In this document: one piece after another, positions 9,919-17,888 of the stretch
Layout: every line of letters begins with the position of its first letter
How positions within the stretch are numbered: the first letter of the stretch is position 1
DNA from: Curtobacterium aurantiacum
GTDB taxonomy: Bacteria > Actinomycetota > Actinomycetes > Actinomycetales > Microbacteriaceae
NCBI RefSeq assembly: GCF_018598555.1
Contig: NZ_JAHEWN010000004.1
Span: 62,001-126,000, forward strand
Direction: 5' to 3'
DNA length: 64,000 nucleotides
Translations under genes and position numbers: made by a program
The notes under the pieces: model-generated
What the model saw: the letters and a program-made list of their open reading frames with translations, nothing else
Databases searched by the model: none
Told to the model about the DNA's origin: nothing

Positions 9919-11130
9919 GTGTCAGGAGACGCCACCACCGCCACCGCCGGATCGACGGGTGCGACGGGCGGTCACCGACCGTTGCGCGTGCTGATCGCAG
10001 CGGACACCTTCGCCCCCGACGTCAACGGCGCCGCCACCTTCGCCGAACAGCTCGCCGTCGGACTGGCCGAGCGCGGGCACGAGGTGCACGTCGTGGCCCC
10101 GGCCTCGAGCCGCCAGTACGGCACGTTCGACGAGGAGCACCACGGCGTCACCCTGGTCGTGCACCGCCTGAAGTCGTACAAGTGGCCGCTGCACCCGTGG
10201 CTGCGCTTCGTGTGGCCGTGGAGCGTCCGGAAGTGGACCGGCCCGATCCTCGACGCGGTCGAGCCCGACGTGCTGCACATCCAGTCGCACGTGGTCATCG
10301 GCCGCGGCATGGTGCACGAGGCGAACGACCGCGGGATCCGGGTCATCGCGACGAACCACTTCATGCCGGAGAACCTGCTCGAGTACACGCCGTTCGGCAA
10401 GTGGACGCTGCCCATCGCGCTGAAGATCGCGTGGAGCGACGCTGCCAAGACCTACCGGCTGGCGGACACCATCACGACGCCGACCAACCTGGCCGCCGAC
10501 TACCTGCGGAAGGCCATCGCCGGCCAGCAGGTCCTCGCGATCTCGTGCGGCATCGATGCGTCCCGGTACGTCGCCCGCGAGGGCCGCCCGGCGAACAACG
10601 ACATCGTGTTCGTGGGCCGTGTGGCCCCCGAGAAGAACCTCGACGTGCTCGTCCGGGCGGTGGCGCTGCTGCCCGCCGAACTGTCCGCGACCCTGACCAT
10701 CGTCGGCGACGGCGAGATGATCCCGAAACTCACCGCGTTGGCGAAGGAGCTCGGCCTCGAGGACCGCGTGCGGTTCCTGGGGTTCGTCTCCGACGAGCGC
10801 AAGCAGGAGGCGCTGACGAACGCGACGGTGTTCGCGATGCCGTCGACGGCCGAGCTGCAGAGCATCTCCTCGCTCGAGGGGATGGCGTCGGGACTGCCCG
10901 TCGTCGCGGCCGACTCGATGGCCCTGCCGCACCTCATCGACGGCAACGGGTACCTGTTCGCCCCGGGCGACGTGGACGACCTGGCGGCGAAGCTCACGAC
11001 GGTGCTCACCGCGCCGGAGTCCGAGTACGTGGCGATGCGGGACCGCAGTCTGGCCATGATCGAGGCACACGACATCAACCGCACGCTGTCGACGTTCGAG
11101 TCGCTGTATCGTGGTGAGCCGGTGGCCTGA
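9919..11130 (+). CDS. GT4-family glycosyltransferase
   Basis: 403 residues, GT-B fold. The N-terminal domain (about 18-210) starts with LRVLIAADTFAPDVNGAATF and contains the typical GHEVHVVAP strand. The C-terminal donor-binding domain (about 220-390) has the family signatures FVGRVAPEKNLDVLVRA, GEMIPKLTALAKELGLEDRV and the E-x7-E motif ELQSISSLE followed by GMASGLPVV. It resembles actinobacterial mannosyl- or glucosyltransferases acting on glycolipids; the acceptor is not identifiable. GTG start; TAGCGT at about 9873 may be the -10 box of an upstream promoter, with GAGAGGA ahead of the start. tRNA-Met follows. Confidence 0.86.
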   Translation: MSGDATTATAGSTGATGGHRPLRVLIAADTFAPDVNGAATFAEQLAVGLAERGHEVHVVAPASSRQYGTFDEEHHGVTLVVHRLKSYKWPLHPWLRFVWPWSVRKWTGPILDAVEPDVLHIQSHVVIGRGMVHEANDRGIRVIATNHFMPENLLEYTPFGKWTLPIALKIAWSDAAKTYRLADTITTPTNLAADYLRKAIAGQQVLAISCGIDASRYVAREGRPANNDIVFVGRVAPEKNLDVLVRAVALLPAELSATLTIVGDGEMIPKLTALAKELGLEDRVRFLGFVSDERKQEALTNATVFAMPSTAELQSISSLEGMASGLPVVAADSMALPHLIDGNGYLFAPGDVDDLAAKLTTVLTAPESEYVAMRDRSLAMIEAHDINRTLSTFESLYRGEPVA

Positions 11131-11143
11131 GGGTCTCCGGCGA

Positions 11144-11218
11144 GGGGCGGTAGCCAAGCTGGTCAAGGCAGTCGGCTCATAACCGAACGATCCGCGGGTT
11201 CGAGTCCCGCCCGCCCTA
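11144..11218 (+). tRNA. tRNA-Met (CAT)
   Basis: Cloverleaf of 75 nt. Acceptor GGGGCGG pairs with CCGCCCT (11211-11217, one G-T end pair), discriminator A. The anticodon loop CTCATAA has CAT at 11178-11180; the T-arm is GCGGG-TTCGAGT-CCCGC. The anticodon stem lacks the three G-C pairs of the initiator tRNA, so it is an elongator Met tRNA or, less likely, the Ile2 tRNA read by lysidine modification. Confidence 0.9.
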
Positions 11219-11225
11219 CGTGCAC

Positions 11226-12350
11226 ATGCCAAGGAAGCGCGACACGTCGCAGGACGACCACGCACCGACACCGAACGTCACCTTCGAGGTGACCCGTGGC
11301 GGCACCGGCGTGCGCGTGAACGCCTTCCGCATCGGGTTCATGGGCGCCATCGGCGTGCTCGTCGCGCTGCTCGCCGGGTCGATCATCAACGAGCTGAGCA
11401 CCGTCCTGGTCTACATCGGGGTGGCGCTGTTCCTCGCGCTCGGCATCGATCCGCTGGTGTCGTTCCTCGAGCGGATCATCCCGCGTTGGTCCGCCATCAC
11501 GATCGTCGTGGTCGCGGTGCTCGGAGCCTTCGCCGGCATCGTGTTCGCCGTGGTGCCGATCCTGGTGGAGCAGGCGTCGAACCTGATCCAGAACTTCCCC
11601 GAGATCGTGCAGGACATCTCGCAGCAGCAGTGGGTGCAGGACCTGTCGAAGCAGTTCGCCGGGTCGTTCGACATCGACCACGCGCTGCAGTCGCTGCAGT
11701 CCTTCGTCGAGAAGCCGGGCAACCTGCTCAGCGTCGGCGGCGGGATCCTGGCGGTGGGCAGCGGCATCCTGTCCGGCGTCACCGGGGCGCTCATCGTCAT
11801 CATCCTGATGCTGTACTTCCTCGCGTCGATGCGGGGCATGAAGCGTGCGACGTACCGGTTCGTCCCGGCGTCGCGTCGTCAGAACTTCATCGACGTGAGC
11901 GAGCAGATCACCCAGGCGGTCGGTCGGTACGTGGTCGGGCAGGTGTCGCAGGCGCTCATCAACGGCATCCTGAGCTTCGTGTTCCTGATCATCATCGGTG
12001 CGCCGTTGCCGGTGCTGCTGGCGTCGTTCGCGTTCCTCGGGTCGCTCATCCCGCTCGTGGGCACGCTCGCCGCGGCGATCGTGATCTCGTTGCTCTGCTT
12101 CTTCGCGTCGCCGGCGACCGCCCTCGCCGCCGCGATCTACTACCTCGTGTACATGCAGGTCGAGGCGTACCTGATCTCGCCGCGCATCATGTCGCGTGCG
12201 GTGCAGGTGCCCGGCGCGCTCGTGGTCATCGCCGCGGTCGCCGGCGGCACCATCGGCGGTGTGCTCGGCGCGCTCGTCGCGCTGCCGGTGGCCGCGTCGG
12301 TCATCATCATCGTGCAGAAGGTCATCTACCCCCGCCAGGAGCAGGCATGA
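11226..12350 (+). CDS. AI-2E family permease
   Basis: 374 residues, about eight membrane spans, no signal peptide. The order of two N-terminal helices, a long charged and glutamine-rich region (IQNFPEIVQDISQQQWVQDL), and a C-terminal set with ISPRIMSRAVQVPGALVVIAA matches the AI-2E / UPF0118 (PerM) family, whose members export small molecules or exchange sodium and protons. The ATG at 11226 is 8 bp after the tRNA-Met end; a GTG at 11220 is an alternative. No clear ribosome-binding site, so expression may depend on processing of the tRNA transcript. The stop overlaps the next ATG (ATGA). Confidence 0.84.
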   Translation: MPRKRDTSQDDHAPTPNVTFEVTRGGTGVRVNAFRIGFMGAIGVLVALLAGSIINELSTVLVYIGVALFLALGIDPLVSFLERIIPRWSAITIVVVAVLGAFAGIVFAVVPILVEQASNLIQNFPEIVQDISQQQWVQDLSKQFAGSFDIDHALQSLQSFVEKPGNLLSVGGGILAVGSGILSGVTGALIVIILMLYFLASMRGMKRATYRFVPASRRQNFIDVSEQITQAVGRYVVGQVSQALINGILSFVFLIIIGAPLPVLLASFAFLGSLIPLVGTLAAAIVISLLCFFASPATALAAAIYYLVYMQVEAYLISPRIMSRAVQVPGALVVIAAVAGGTIGGVLGALVALPVAASVIIIVQKVIYPRQEQA

Positions 12351-13183
12351 CCAGTGGCGCCGCGCGTACCGAGGGGGACGCGTTCGCCGCCCACGTTGAG
12401 GATCGCGACCGCTGGGCACGCGGTGCTCGCGGCCCGCTCGCCCTGGTGAACGCGCAGCACGTCGACCACCCGCAGCCGGTCTGGCCGGTCCCCGGCACGT
12501 GGGCCCCGGCTCCCGGCGGACTCACCGTCACGGCCGAGGCATCCGAAGGCATCGTGGTCGACGGCGTCCCGGTGGACGGCACGGTCCTGGTGGCGGGCGA
12601 CACCGCCGTCGTCCCGTCCAGCGTCGCGTTCCCGGACAGCTTCGCCGGCACCGTCAGCGGTGACACCCTGCGCGTCTGGGACCCCGCTTCCGAGGCGATC
12701 GCCCGCTTCTCGCACATCGCGCGCTTCGAGCGGTCCGACGAGGGGGTCACGTCCGGCAGGTACGTCCCGCTGGTGGGCGACGACCTGGAGGCCCGTGGCA
12801 GCGTCCGCGACGCCGCCGGCGACGCCCTGCCGGTCGCCGGGCACGTCGAGACCACCGTCGGGACCGCCACGATGCGGTTCGTCGCCGTCCGGTCGGCCCC
12901 GTTCCGCGGAGCCCCGCGACTGCAGCTCATCGTGCAGGACGCCACGGGTGCCCTGCCCGAGGACGACCCGGGCAGCACGTACGCGATGGGGCGGTTCCTG
13001 TTCCTCGACGACCCCGGCACCGAGGCCACCGTCGAGCTCGACTGGAACCTGCTCGTGCTGCCGCCCTGCGCCTTCTCGTACCAGTACGCGTGCCCGATCC
13101 CACCGGACGAGAACCGTGTCCCGGTGCCGATCACGGCGGGGGAACGGCACCCGGTCGACGCGAGCGGGGCCGTCCTGCACTGA
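12347..13183 (+). CDS. DUF1684 domain protein
   Basis: 278 residues, cytoplasmic (no signal peptide). The C-terminal half carries the family's hallmarks: YAMGRFLFLDDP, then a strand with VELDWN and the cysteine pair in PPCAFSYQYACPIPPDENRVPVPI. DUF1684 proteins are common in Actinobacteria and Bacteroidetes and have no established activity. The ATG at 12347 overlaps the permease stop by four bases, so it is coupled to the AI-2E-type protein, a pairing worth noting but not explained. Confidence 0.88.
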   Translation: MTSGAARTEGDAFAAHVEDRDRWARGARGPLALVNAQHVDHPQPVWPVPGTWAPAPGGLTVTAEASEGIVVDGVPVDGTVLVAGDTAVVPSSVAFPDSFAGTVSGDTLRVWDPASEAIARFSHIARFERSDEGVTSGRYVPLVGDDLEARGSVRDAAGDALPVAGHVETTVGTATMRFVAVRSAPFRGAPRLQLIVQDATGALPEDDPGSTYAMGRFLFLDDPGTEATVELDWNLLVLPPCAFSYQYACPIPPDENRVPVPITAGERHPVDASGAVLH

Positions 13184-13208
13184 TCGGTGCACTGATCCGG
13201 GTGGGTCC

Positions 13209-13238
13209 TTGCCGTTCCCAGGCGCGGCGCTGCATAAT
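13209..13238 (+). promoter_or_regulatory. Sigma-A-like promoter for the DUF3145 gene
   Basis: TTGCCG (13209-13214), 18-bp spacer, CATAAT (13233-13238). Transcription would start near 13245, giving a leader of about 108 nt before the GTG at 13353, with GGAGGA at 13344-13349 as ribosome-binding site. Confidence 0.6.
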
Positions 13239-13352
13239 GGGCGTGTCCCGTCGGGACATCACAATCGCATACCGATGGTTCCGTGGCCCCTCGGGTCAGG
13301 GTCCTCCGCACCAGGTCGATGGGGAAGTCGCACCTGACGTATCGGAGGAACC

Positions 13353-13853
13353 GTGAACGGAACGACGACAGGAGTGCTCTACGTGCACTCCTCACCCCGC
13401 GCGCTCTGCCCGCACGTCGAATGGGCGGCAGGTCGTGCGATGAACCGTGCCGTGAACTTCTCGTGGCTCGACCAGCCCGCGCAGGACGGCGCGCGCCGGA
13501 CCGAGTACACGTGGACCGGTGCGGTGGGCGCCGGTGCCGCGATCGCCTCGGCGCTTCGCGGCTGGGAGCACCTGCGTTACGAGGTCACCGAGGAGCCGAC
13601 GAGCGCCTCCGACGGTGGTCGCTGGATGCACACGCCGGACCTCGGTGTGTTCTACGCGCAGACCGACGTCACGGGCAACATGGTCATCCCCGAGGACCGC
13701 GTGCGCTACGCGATGGAGGTCGCGGGCAGCAACGCCCTCGAACTGCACCGTGAGCTGCGACTCGCCCTCGGTCAGGCCTGGGACGACGAGCTCGAGCCCT
13801 TCCGCCACGCCGCCGAGGGCAACCCGGTCGTCTGGCTGCACCGCGTCGGCTGA
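13353..13853 (+). CDS. DUF3145 family protein
   Basis: 166 residues, the normal length for this actinobacteria-specific family. It reads GVLYVHSSPRALCPHVEWAAGR at the N-terminus and WMHTPDLGVFYAQTDVTGNMV in the middle, both highly conserved in the family. No catalytic function is known. GTG start with a strong GGAGGA 4 nt away. Its own promoter and two following terminator hairpins show it is monocistronic. Confidence 0.93.
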   Translation: MNGTTTGVLYVHSSPRALCPHVEWAAGRAMNRAVNFSWLDQPAQDGARRTEYTWTGAVGAGAAIASALRGWEHLRYEVTEEPTSASDGGRWMHTPDLGVFYAQTDVTGNMVIPEDRVRYAMEVAGSNALELHRELRLALGQAWDDELEPFRHAAEGNPVVWLHRVG

Positions 13854-13870
13854 CCTGGACTCACGACACA

Positions 13871-13898
13871 CCGGCGTCTCGGGTGCGCCAGACGCCGG
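13871..13898 (+). terminator. First terminator hairpin after the DUF3145 gene
   Basis: CCGGCGTCT (13871-13879) pairs with AGACGCCGG (13890-13898) across a 10-nt loop, 17 bp after the stop codon. Confidence 0.7.
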
Positions 13899-13925
13899 CG
13901 TGTTGTCCTGACACCGCCACAGACT

Positions 13926-13955
13926 CGAGACGCCGCCGAACACGGCGGCGTCTCG
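13926..13955. terminator. Second, stronger hairpin between convergent DUF3145 and fabF
   Basis: CGAGACGCCGCCG (13926-13938) and CGGCGGCGTCTCG (13943-13955) form a perfect 13-bp stem with loop AACA. It lies between convergent genes and probably serves both. Confidence 0.82.
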
Positions 13956-14075
13956 TCGTTCCAGGGGCATCACGGCGACACGACGGCGTGCGCGGGCGGG
14001 GCGGTGGACCGGCCACCGGACGACGGAAGCCCGCCCCGACGACGCGGGACGGGCCTCCAGGAAGGGTGCGACGGA

Positions 14076-15320
14076 TCAGACGCTGCGGAACGCGACCACG
14101 GCGTTGTGGCCGCCGAAGCCGAACGAGTTGCTGACCGCGAGCAGGTCGCCCTCGGGCAGCGCACGCGGTTCGCGGGCCACGTCCATGACGATCTCCGGGT
14201 CCTGGTCGTGCAGGTTGATCGTCGGCGGGGCGACGCGGTTGTGCAGTGCGAGGACGGTGAAGACCGCCTCGATCGCACCCGCACCACCGAGCAGGTGACC
14301 TGTCGACGCCTTGGTCGCGGACACCACGACGTCGTCGAGGTGGTCGCCGAAGACCCGACGCATCGCGTGGTACTCGGCGACGTCACCGACGGGGGTCGAC
14401 GTGGCGTGCGCGTTGACGTGCACGACGTCCTCGATGCTCGCGTCGGCGTGCTCGAGGGCCTGCAGGACCGCACGGGCGGCGGCGCTGCCCTCGGGGTCCG
14501 GCGCGGTGATGTGGAAGGCGTCCGAGGTGATGCCGGAACCGGCGACCTCGGCGTAGATCGTCGCGCCGCGGGCCTCGGCGTGCTCCTTCGACTCGAGGAT
14601 GAGCGCCGCGGCGCCGTCACCGAGCACGAAGCCGTCACGGGTCACGTCGTACGGACGTGAAGCGGTCTCGGGGGAGTCGTTGCGACGCGACAGGGCCTGC
14701 ATGGCGGCGAACGCGGCCAGCGGGAGCGGGTGCAGGGCAGCCTCGGCGCCACCGGTGATGACGATGTCGGCGTCGCCGTCGGCGATGTGCCGGTACGCCT
14801 CGGCCAGCGACTCGGTCGAGGACGCGCAGGCGGAGAGGTAGGTGCGGGCACCGCCACGGGCGCCGAACTCCATCTCGATGGCGGCGGCCGGACCGTTCGC
14901 CATGAGCATCGGGACCGTCATCGGCAGGACGCGACGCGGACCCTTCTCGCGCAGGGTGTCCCAGGCGTCGAGCAGCGTGTTCACGCCGCCGATGCCGGTG
15001 GCCCAGTCGACGATGAGGCGCTCGGGGACGACCGACTCGTCGTCGATGCCGGCGTCGGCCCAGGCCTCACGCGCGGCGACGAGGGACAGCTGCGACGACG
15101 GGTCGAGGCGCTTGGACTCCGGGCGGGTGAGCTGGTCGGTGAGGAACCGACGTGCCTGGCCGGCGAACTCAACGGGGAGCTCGAGCTCGGCGTAGCGCGG
15201 GTCCTCGATGCGGGTGATGCCGGACTTGCCGGCGAGCAGCGCGTCCCAGGTGTCCGGGGCGGTCGCGGCGAGGGGTGAGATCGCACCGATCCCGGTGACG
15301 ACGACGGTCTTCTTGGTCAT
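14076..15320 (-). CDS. fabF: Beta-ketoacyl-[acyl carrier protein] synthase II
   Basis: 414 residues. Condenses malonyl-ACP with acyl-ACP in elongation of type II fatty acid synthesis, in the cytoplasm. The catalytic set is complete: Cys165 (SACASST), His305 (VNAHATSTP), Lys337 and His342 (KASTGHLLGGAG); the end SNSFGFGGHN is typical. ATG at 15320. It is the last gene of the fab cluster; an 87-bp gap with a GC-rich hairpin separates it from acpP, probably lowering its level relative to the carrier protein. Confidence 0.96.
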   Translation of the reverse strand: MTKKTVVVTGIGAISPLAATAPDTWDALLAGKSGITRIEDPRYAELELPVEFAGQARRFLTDQLTRPESKRLDPSSQLSLVAAREAWADAGIDDESVVPERLIVDWATGIGGVNTLLDAWDTLREKGPRRVLPMTVPMLMANGPAAAIEMEFGARGGARTYLSACASSTESLAEAYRHIADGDADIVITGGAEAALHPLPLAAFAAMQALSRRNDSPETASRPYDVTRDGFVLGDGAAALILESKEHAEARGATIYAEVAGSGITSDAFHITAPDPEGSAAARAVLQALEHADASIEDVVHVNAHATSTPVGDVAEYHAMRRVFGDHLDDVVVSATKASTGHLLGGAGAIEAVFTVLALHNRVAPPTINLHDQDPEIVMDVAREPRALPEGDLLAVSNSFGFGGHNAVVAFRSV

Positions 15321-15363
15321 GGGACGACGTGTTCTTTCGTTGGGGTGAACAAGATGAGCGCCA

Positions 15364-15387
15364 CGGCCCGCAGGGGTCCGCGGGCCG
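15364..15387 (-). terminator. Weak hairpin between acpP and fabF
   Basis: CGGCCCGC (15364-15371) pairs with GCGGGCCG (15380-15387), 8-nt loop, no T-run. Position between acpP and fabF suggests partial termination or mRNA 3'-end protection that leaves more acpP than fabF message. Confidence 0.5.
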
Positions 15388-15407
15388 CGGCGCTCAGGAA
15401 GCTCGTG

Positions 15408-15656
15408 TCAGGCCTGGGCCTTGACGATGTAGTCGACCGCGTTGCCCACGGTCTTGAGGTTCTTGACCTCTTCGTCCGGGATCTTCACGTCGAACTTCTC
15501 CTCGGCGTTGACCACGATGGTCATCATCGAGATGGAGTCGATGTCGAGGTCGTCCGTGAAGGACTTGTCGGCGGCGACGGTGTCGGTGGCGATACCGGTC
15601 TCGTCGTTGATCAGCTCGGCCAGGCCGGCGAGGACTTCTTCGTTGGACAGGGCCAT
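15408..15656 (-). CDS. acpP: Acyl carrier protein
   Basis: 82 residues, acidic. The phosphopantetheine attachment serine is Ser41 in DIDSISMM, followed by the recognition helix. It carries growing acyl chains in fatty acid synthesis. ATG at 15656 with AAGGAGA 8 nt upstream. A -10-like TAGGCT (minus strand, 15698-15703) lies upstream, and a terminator follows fabH, so acpP probably also has its own promoter. This is a different carrier protein from the one at 27320-27619. Confidence 0.96.
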   Translation of the reverse strand: MALSNEEVLAGLAELINDETGIATDTVAADKSFTDDLDIDSISMMTIVVNAEEKFDVKIPDEEVKNLKTVGNAVDYIVKAQA

Positions 15657-15747
15657 GAGTGTTCTCCTTGAAGGGGGGTGTCGTTTGACCGTGGACCAGC
15701 CTAGGGCACGCGGGGTCCGGGTGCGCGGAGGCTCGTCGGGATGGGGA

Positions 15748-15771
15748 CCGGTCGCGCGGGTGCGCGACCGG
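15748..15771 (-). terminator. Hairpin after fabH
   Basis: CCGGTCGCGC (15748-15757) and GCGCGACCGG (15762-15771) make a perfect 10-bp stem with loop GGGT, 7 bp after the fabH stop. It separates fabD-fabH from acpP-fabF. Confidence 0.72.
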
Positions 15772-15778
15772 GGTGGGT

Positions 15779-16831
15779 TCAGGGGAGGACGACCACCTGG
15801 GCACCGAACACGAGCCCGGCGCCGAACCCGATCTGCAGGGCGAGGCCGCCCGACAGGTCCGGGTGCTCCTCGAGCAGGCGGTGCGTGGCGAGCGGGATGC
15901 TCGCGGCGGAGGTGTTGCCGGTGGTGGTGATGTCGCGGGCGATCGTGACCGTCTCGGGCAGGCCGAGCTGCTTGGCGAACTCGTCGATGATGCGGATGTT
16001 CGCCTGGTGCGGCACGAAGGCGGCGAGGTCCTCGGGGCGGACCCCGGCGGTCTCGAGCGCCTGGCGGGCGACCTTGACCATCTCCCAGACGGCCCAGCGG
16101 AACACGGTCTGACCGGCCTGACGCATGGTCGGACGGGGTGCCCCGGCCTCCCACTCGTTGTAGGTCGCGGTCATGCCGATGGCGTCCCACTTCGAGCCGT
16201 CGGAACCCCAGATCGTGGGGGCGATGCCCGGGAAGTCGCTCGGGCCGACCACGGCGGCGCCGGCACCGTCCCCGAGCAGGAACGAGATGGAGCGGTCGGT
16301 CGGGTCGACGACGTCGCTGAGCTTCTCGGCCCCGACGACCAGGACGTGGTCGGCGAGCCCGGACTTGATGAACGAGTCGGCCTGGGCGATGCCGTAGGCG
16401 TACCCGGCGCAGGCGGCGCTGATGTCGTAGGCGGCGGCCGGGGTGGCACCGATCCGCTCGGCGAGCAGCGACGCCATCGACGGGGTGGCCACCGTGTGGG
16501 TGACGGTGCTCACGAGCACGACGCCGATCTGGGACGGGTCGATGCCGGCCTTCTCGATGGCCTCGCGCGCGGCGGCCTCGGCGAGGTCCACCGCCTCGAC
16601 GTCCTTGCCCGCGCGCTTGCGGGTGATGATGCCGGTGCGCTGGCGGATCCACTCGTCGGACGAGTCGATCGGGCCGACGAGGTCGTCGTTCGGCACGACG
16701 TTCTCGCCGCGGGCGGCGCCGAACGCCAGGATGCGGGTGAACTCGTGGCCGCGGCGCTGCTGGAGCAGCGGACGCGCGGATCCGGTCGGGAGGCCCGTGG
16801 GGGCGTCCGTCGGGGTGGTCGGGTCGGTCAT
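15779..16831 (-). CDS. fabH: Beta-ketoacyl-[acyl carrier protein] synthase III
   Basis: 350 residues; starts fatty acid synthesis by condensing acyl-CoA with malonyl-ACP. Catalytic triad Cys141 (SAACAGY), His275 (PHQANIR) and Asn306 (GNTSAASIP) all present. The N-terminal ~28 residues, rich in Pro/Thr and Arg, are an extension beyond the usual ~320-residue enzyme; a start further in is possible, but ATG at 16831 overlaps the fabD stop (ATGA), which favours it. Branched-chain starter use is expected in this taxon, by inference. Confidence 0.95.
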   Translation of the reverse strand: MTDPTTPTDAPTGLPTGSARPLLQQRRGHEFTRILAFGAARGENVVPNDDLVGPIDSSDEWIRQRTGIITRKRAGKDVEAVDLAEAAAREAIEKAGIDPSQIGVVLVSTVTHTVATPSMASLLAERIGATPAAAYDISAACAGYAYGIAQADSFIKSGLADHVLVVGAEKLSDVVDPTDRSISFLLGDGAGAAVVGPSDFPGIAPTIWGSDGSKWDAIGMTATYNEWEAGAPRPTMRQAGQTVFRWAVWEMVKVARQALETAGVRPEDLAAFVPHQANIRIIDEFAKQLGLPETVTIARDITTTGNTSAASIPLATHRLLEEHPDLSGGLALQIGFGAGLVFGAQVVVLP

Positions 16832-17769
16832 GCGGTTGCGTCTGCTTCCTGGCCCGCGCGCTGCAGCAGGTCGATCGCTGCAGGCAGGTCGTCGGGGGTC
16901 TTGATGGCGACGGTCGGCGTGCCGCGGAGACCGCGCTTCGCCAGGCCGACGAGGGCACCGGCGGGTGCGAGCTCGATGATGCCGGTCACACCGGCGGCGG
17001 AGAAGGACTCCATGACCGCGTCCCAGTGCACGGGGCTCGCGATCTGCTGGACCATCAGGTCGACGAAGCGACGGCCGTCGTCGACCCGGGAGCCGTCGGC
17101 GTTCGTCCAGATCGGCAGGGTCGGGTCCTGCACCGTGGCGGCGGCCGCCAAGGGGGCGACCCGCTCGACGGCGGGGGCCATGTACCGGGTGTGGAACGCG
17201 CCGGCCACGGCGAGCGGGATCACGCGGGCCTTGGCGGGCGGGTCGGCGGCGAGGGCCGCGATCGCGTCGGCCGCACCGGCGACGACGGTCTGGCCGCCAC
17301 CGTTGTGGTTCGCGGGCACCAGGCCGTGCCCGGCGAGGGCTGCAGCCACGGCGTCGGCGTCGCCACCGAGGACGGCGGCCATCGAGGTCGGCTCGAGCGC
17401 GGCGGCGTCGGCCATGGCTCGGCCGCGCTCGGCCACCAGGGCGACGGCGTCGGTCGGCTCGAGGATCCCGGCGACCGCTGCGGCGGTGAACTCGCCCACC
17501 GAGTGTCCGGCGACCCCGCCCACCAGGGCACGGCGGCCCTCGGCGAGCAGTGCGTCGGCGGTGACCAGGCCGGCGGCGACGATGAGGGGCTGCGCGAGCG
17601 CGGTGTCCTTGATGGTGTCCGCGTCGGAGTTCGTGCCGTGCTCGGCGAGGTCGACCCCGATCGACTCGGACCACTGCCCGACGCGTTCACGGACGGTGGC
17701 GTCCTCGAGCCAGGGGGCGAGGAAGCCGGGGGTCTGGGAGCCCTGTCCGGGCGCGACGACGACGATCAC
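16828..17769 (-). CDS. fabD: Malonyl-CoA:ACP transacylase
   Basis: 313 residues. Transfers malonyl from CoA to ACP. Begins VIVVVAPGQGSQTPGF (the GQGSQ oxyanion motif) and has the active serine in GHSVGEF (Ser90) plus the His of GAFHTRYM. GTG at 17769 is 12 nt after GAGGATT on the minus strand; a longer open frame upstream (to 17820) lacks homology. The preceding 119 bp to fasR carry a palindrome that may bind FasR. Confidence 0.95.
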   Translation of the reverse strand: MIVVVAPGQGSQTPGFLAPWLEDATVRERVGQWSESIGVDLAEHGTNSDADTIKDTALAQPLIVAAGLVTADALLAEGRRALVGGVAGHSVGEFTAAAVAGILEPTDAVALVAERGRAMADAAALEPTSMAAVLGGDADAVAAALAGHGLVPANHNGGGQTVVAGAADAIAALAADPPAKARVIPLAVAGAFHTRYMAPAVERVAPLAAAATVQDPTLPIWTNADGSRVDDGRRFVDLMVQQIASPVHWDAVMESFSAAGVTGIIELAPAGALVGLAKRGLRGTPTVAIKTPDDLPAAIDLLQRAGQEADATA

Positions 17770-17803
17770 CGGACAATCCTCGCGTTCTCGTCCCGCGGGG
17801 CCC

Positions 17804-17820
17804 GTGTGGACTTCCCACAC
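17804..17820 (-). promoter_or_regulatory. Candidate operator upstream of fabD
   Basis: Perfect inverted repeat GTGTGG-ACTTC-CCACAC, 35-51 bp upstream of the fabD GTG. In Streptomyces, FasR binds the fabD promoter region; this palindrome is a candidate site by position only. Nearby, GTTCGGCGC is repeated (about 17853-17880). Confidence 0.4.
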
Positions 17821-17888
17821 GAATCCGCGCGGGACATTGTCGGTTCTCTACCGTTCGGCGCGTTCGGCGCGTTCGGCCGTCGGGTGTT

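Noticed and set aside
11220-11225. GTG at 11220 as start of the AI-2E permease
   Set aside because: It begins one base after the tRNA 3' end and adds only two residues; kept as an alternative.
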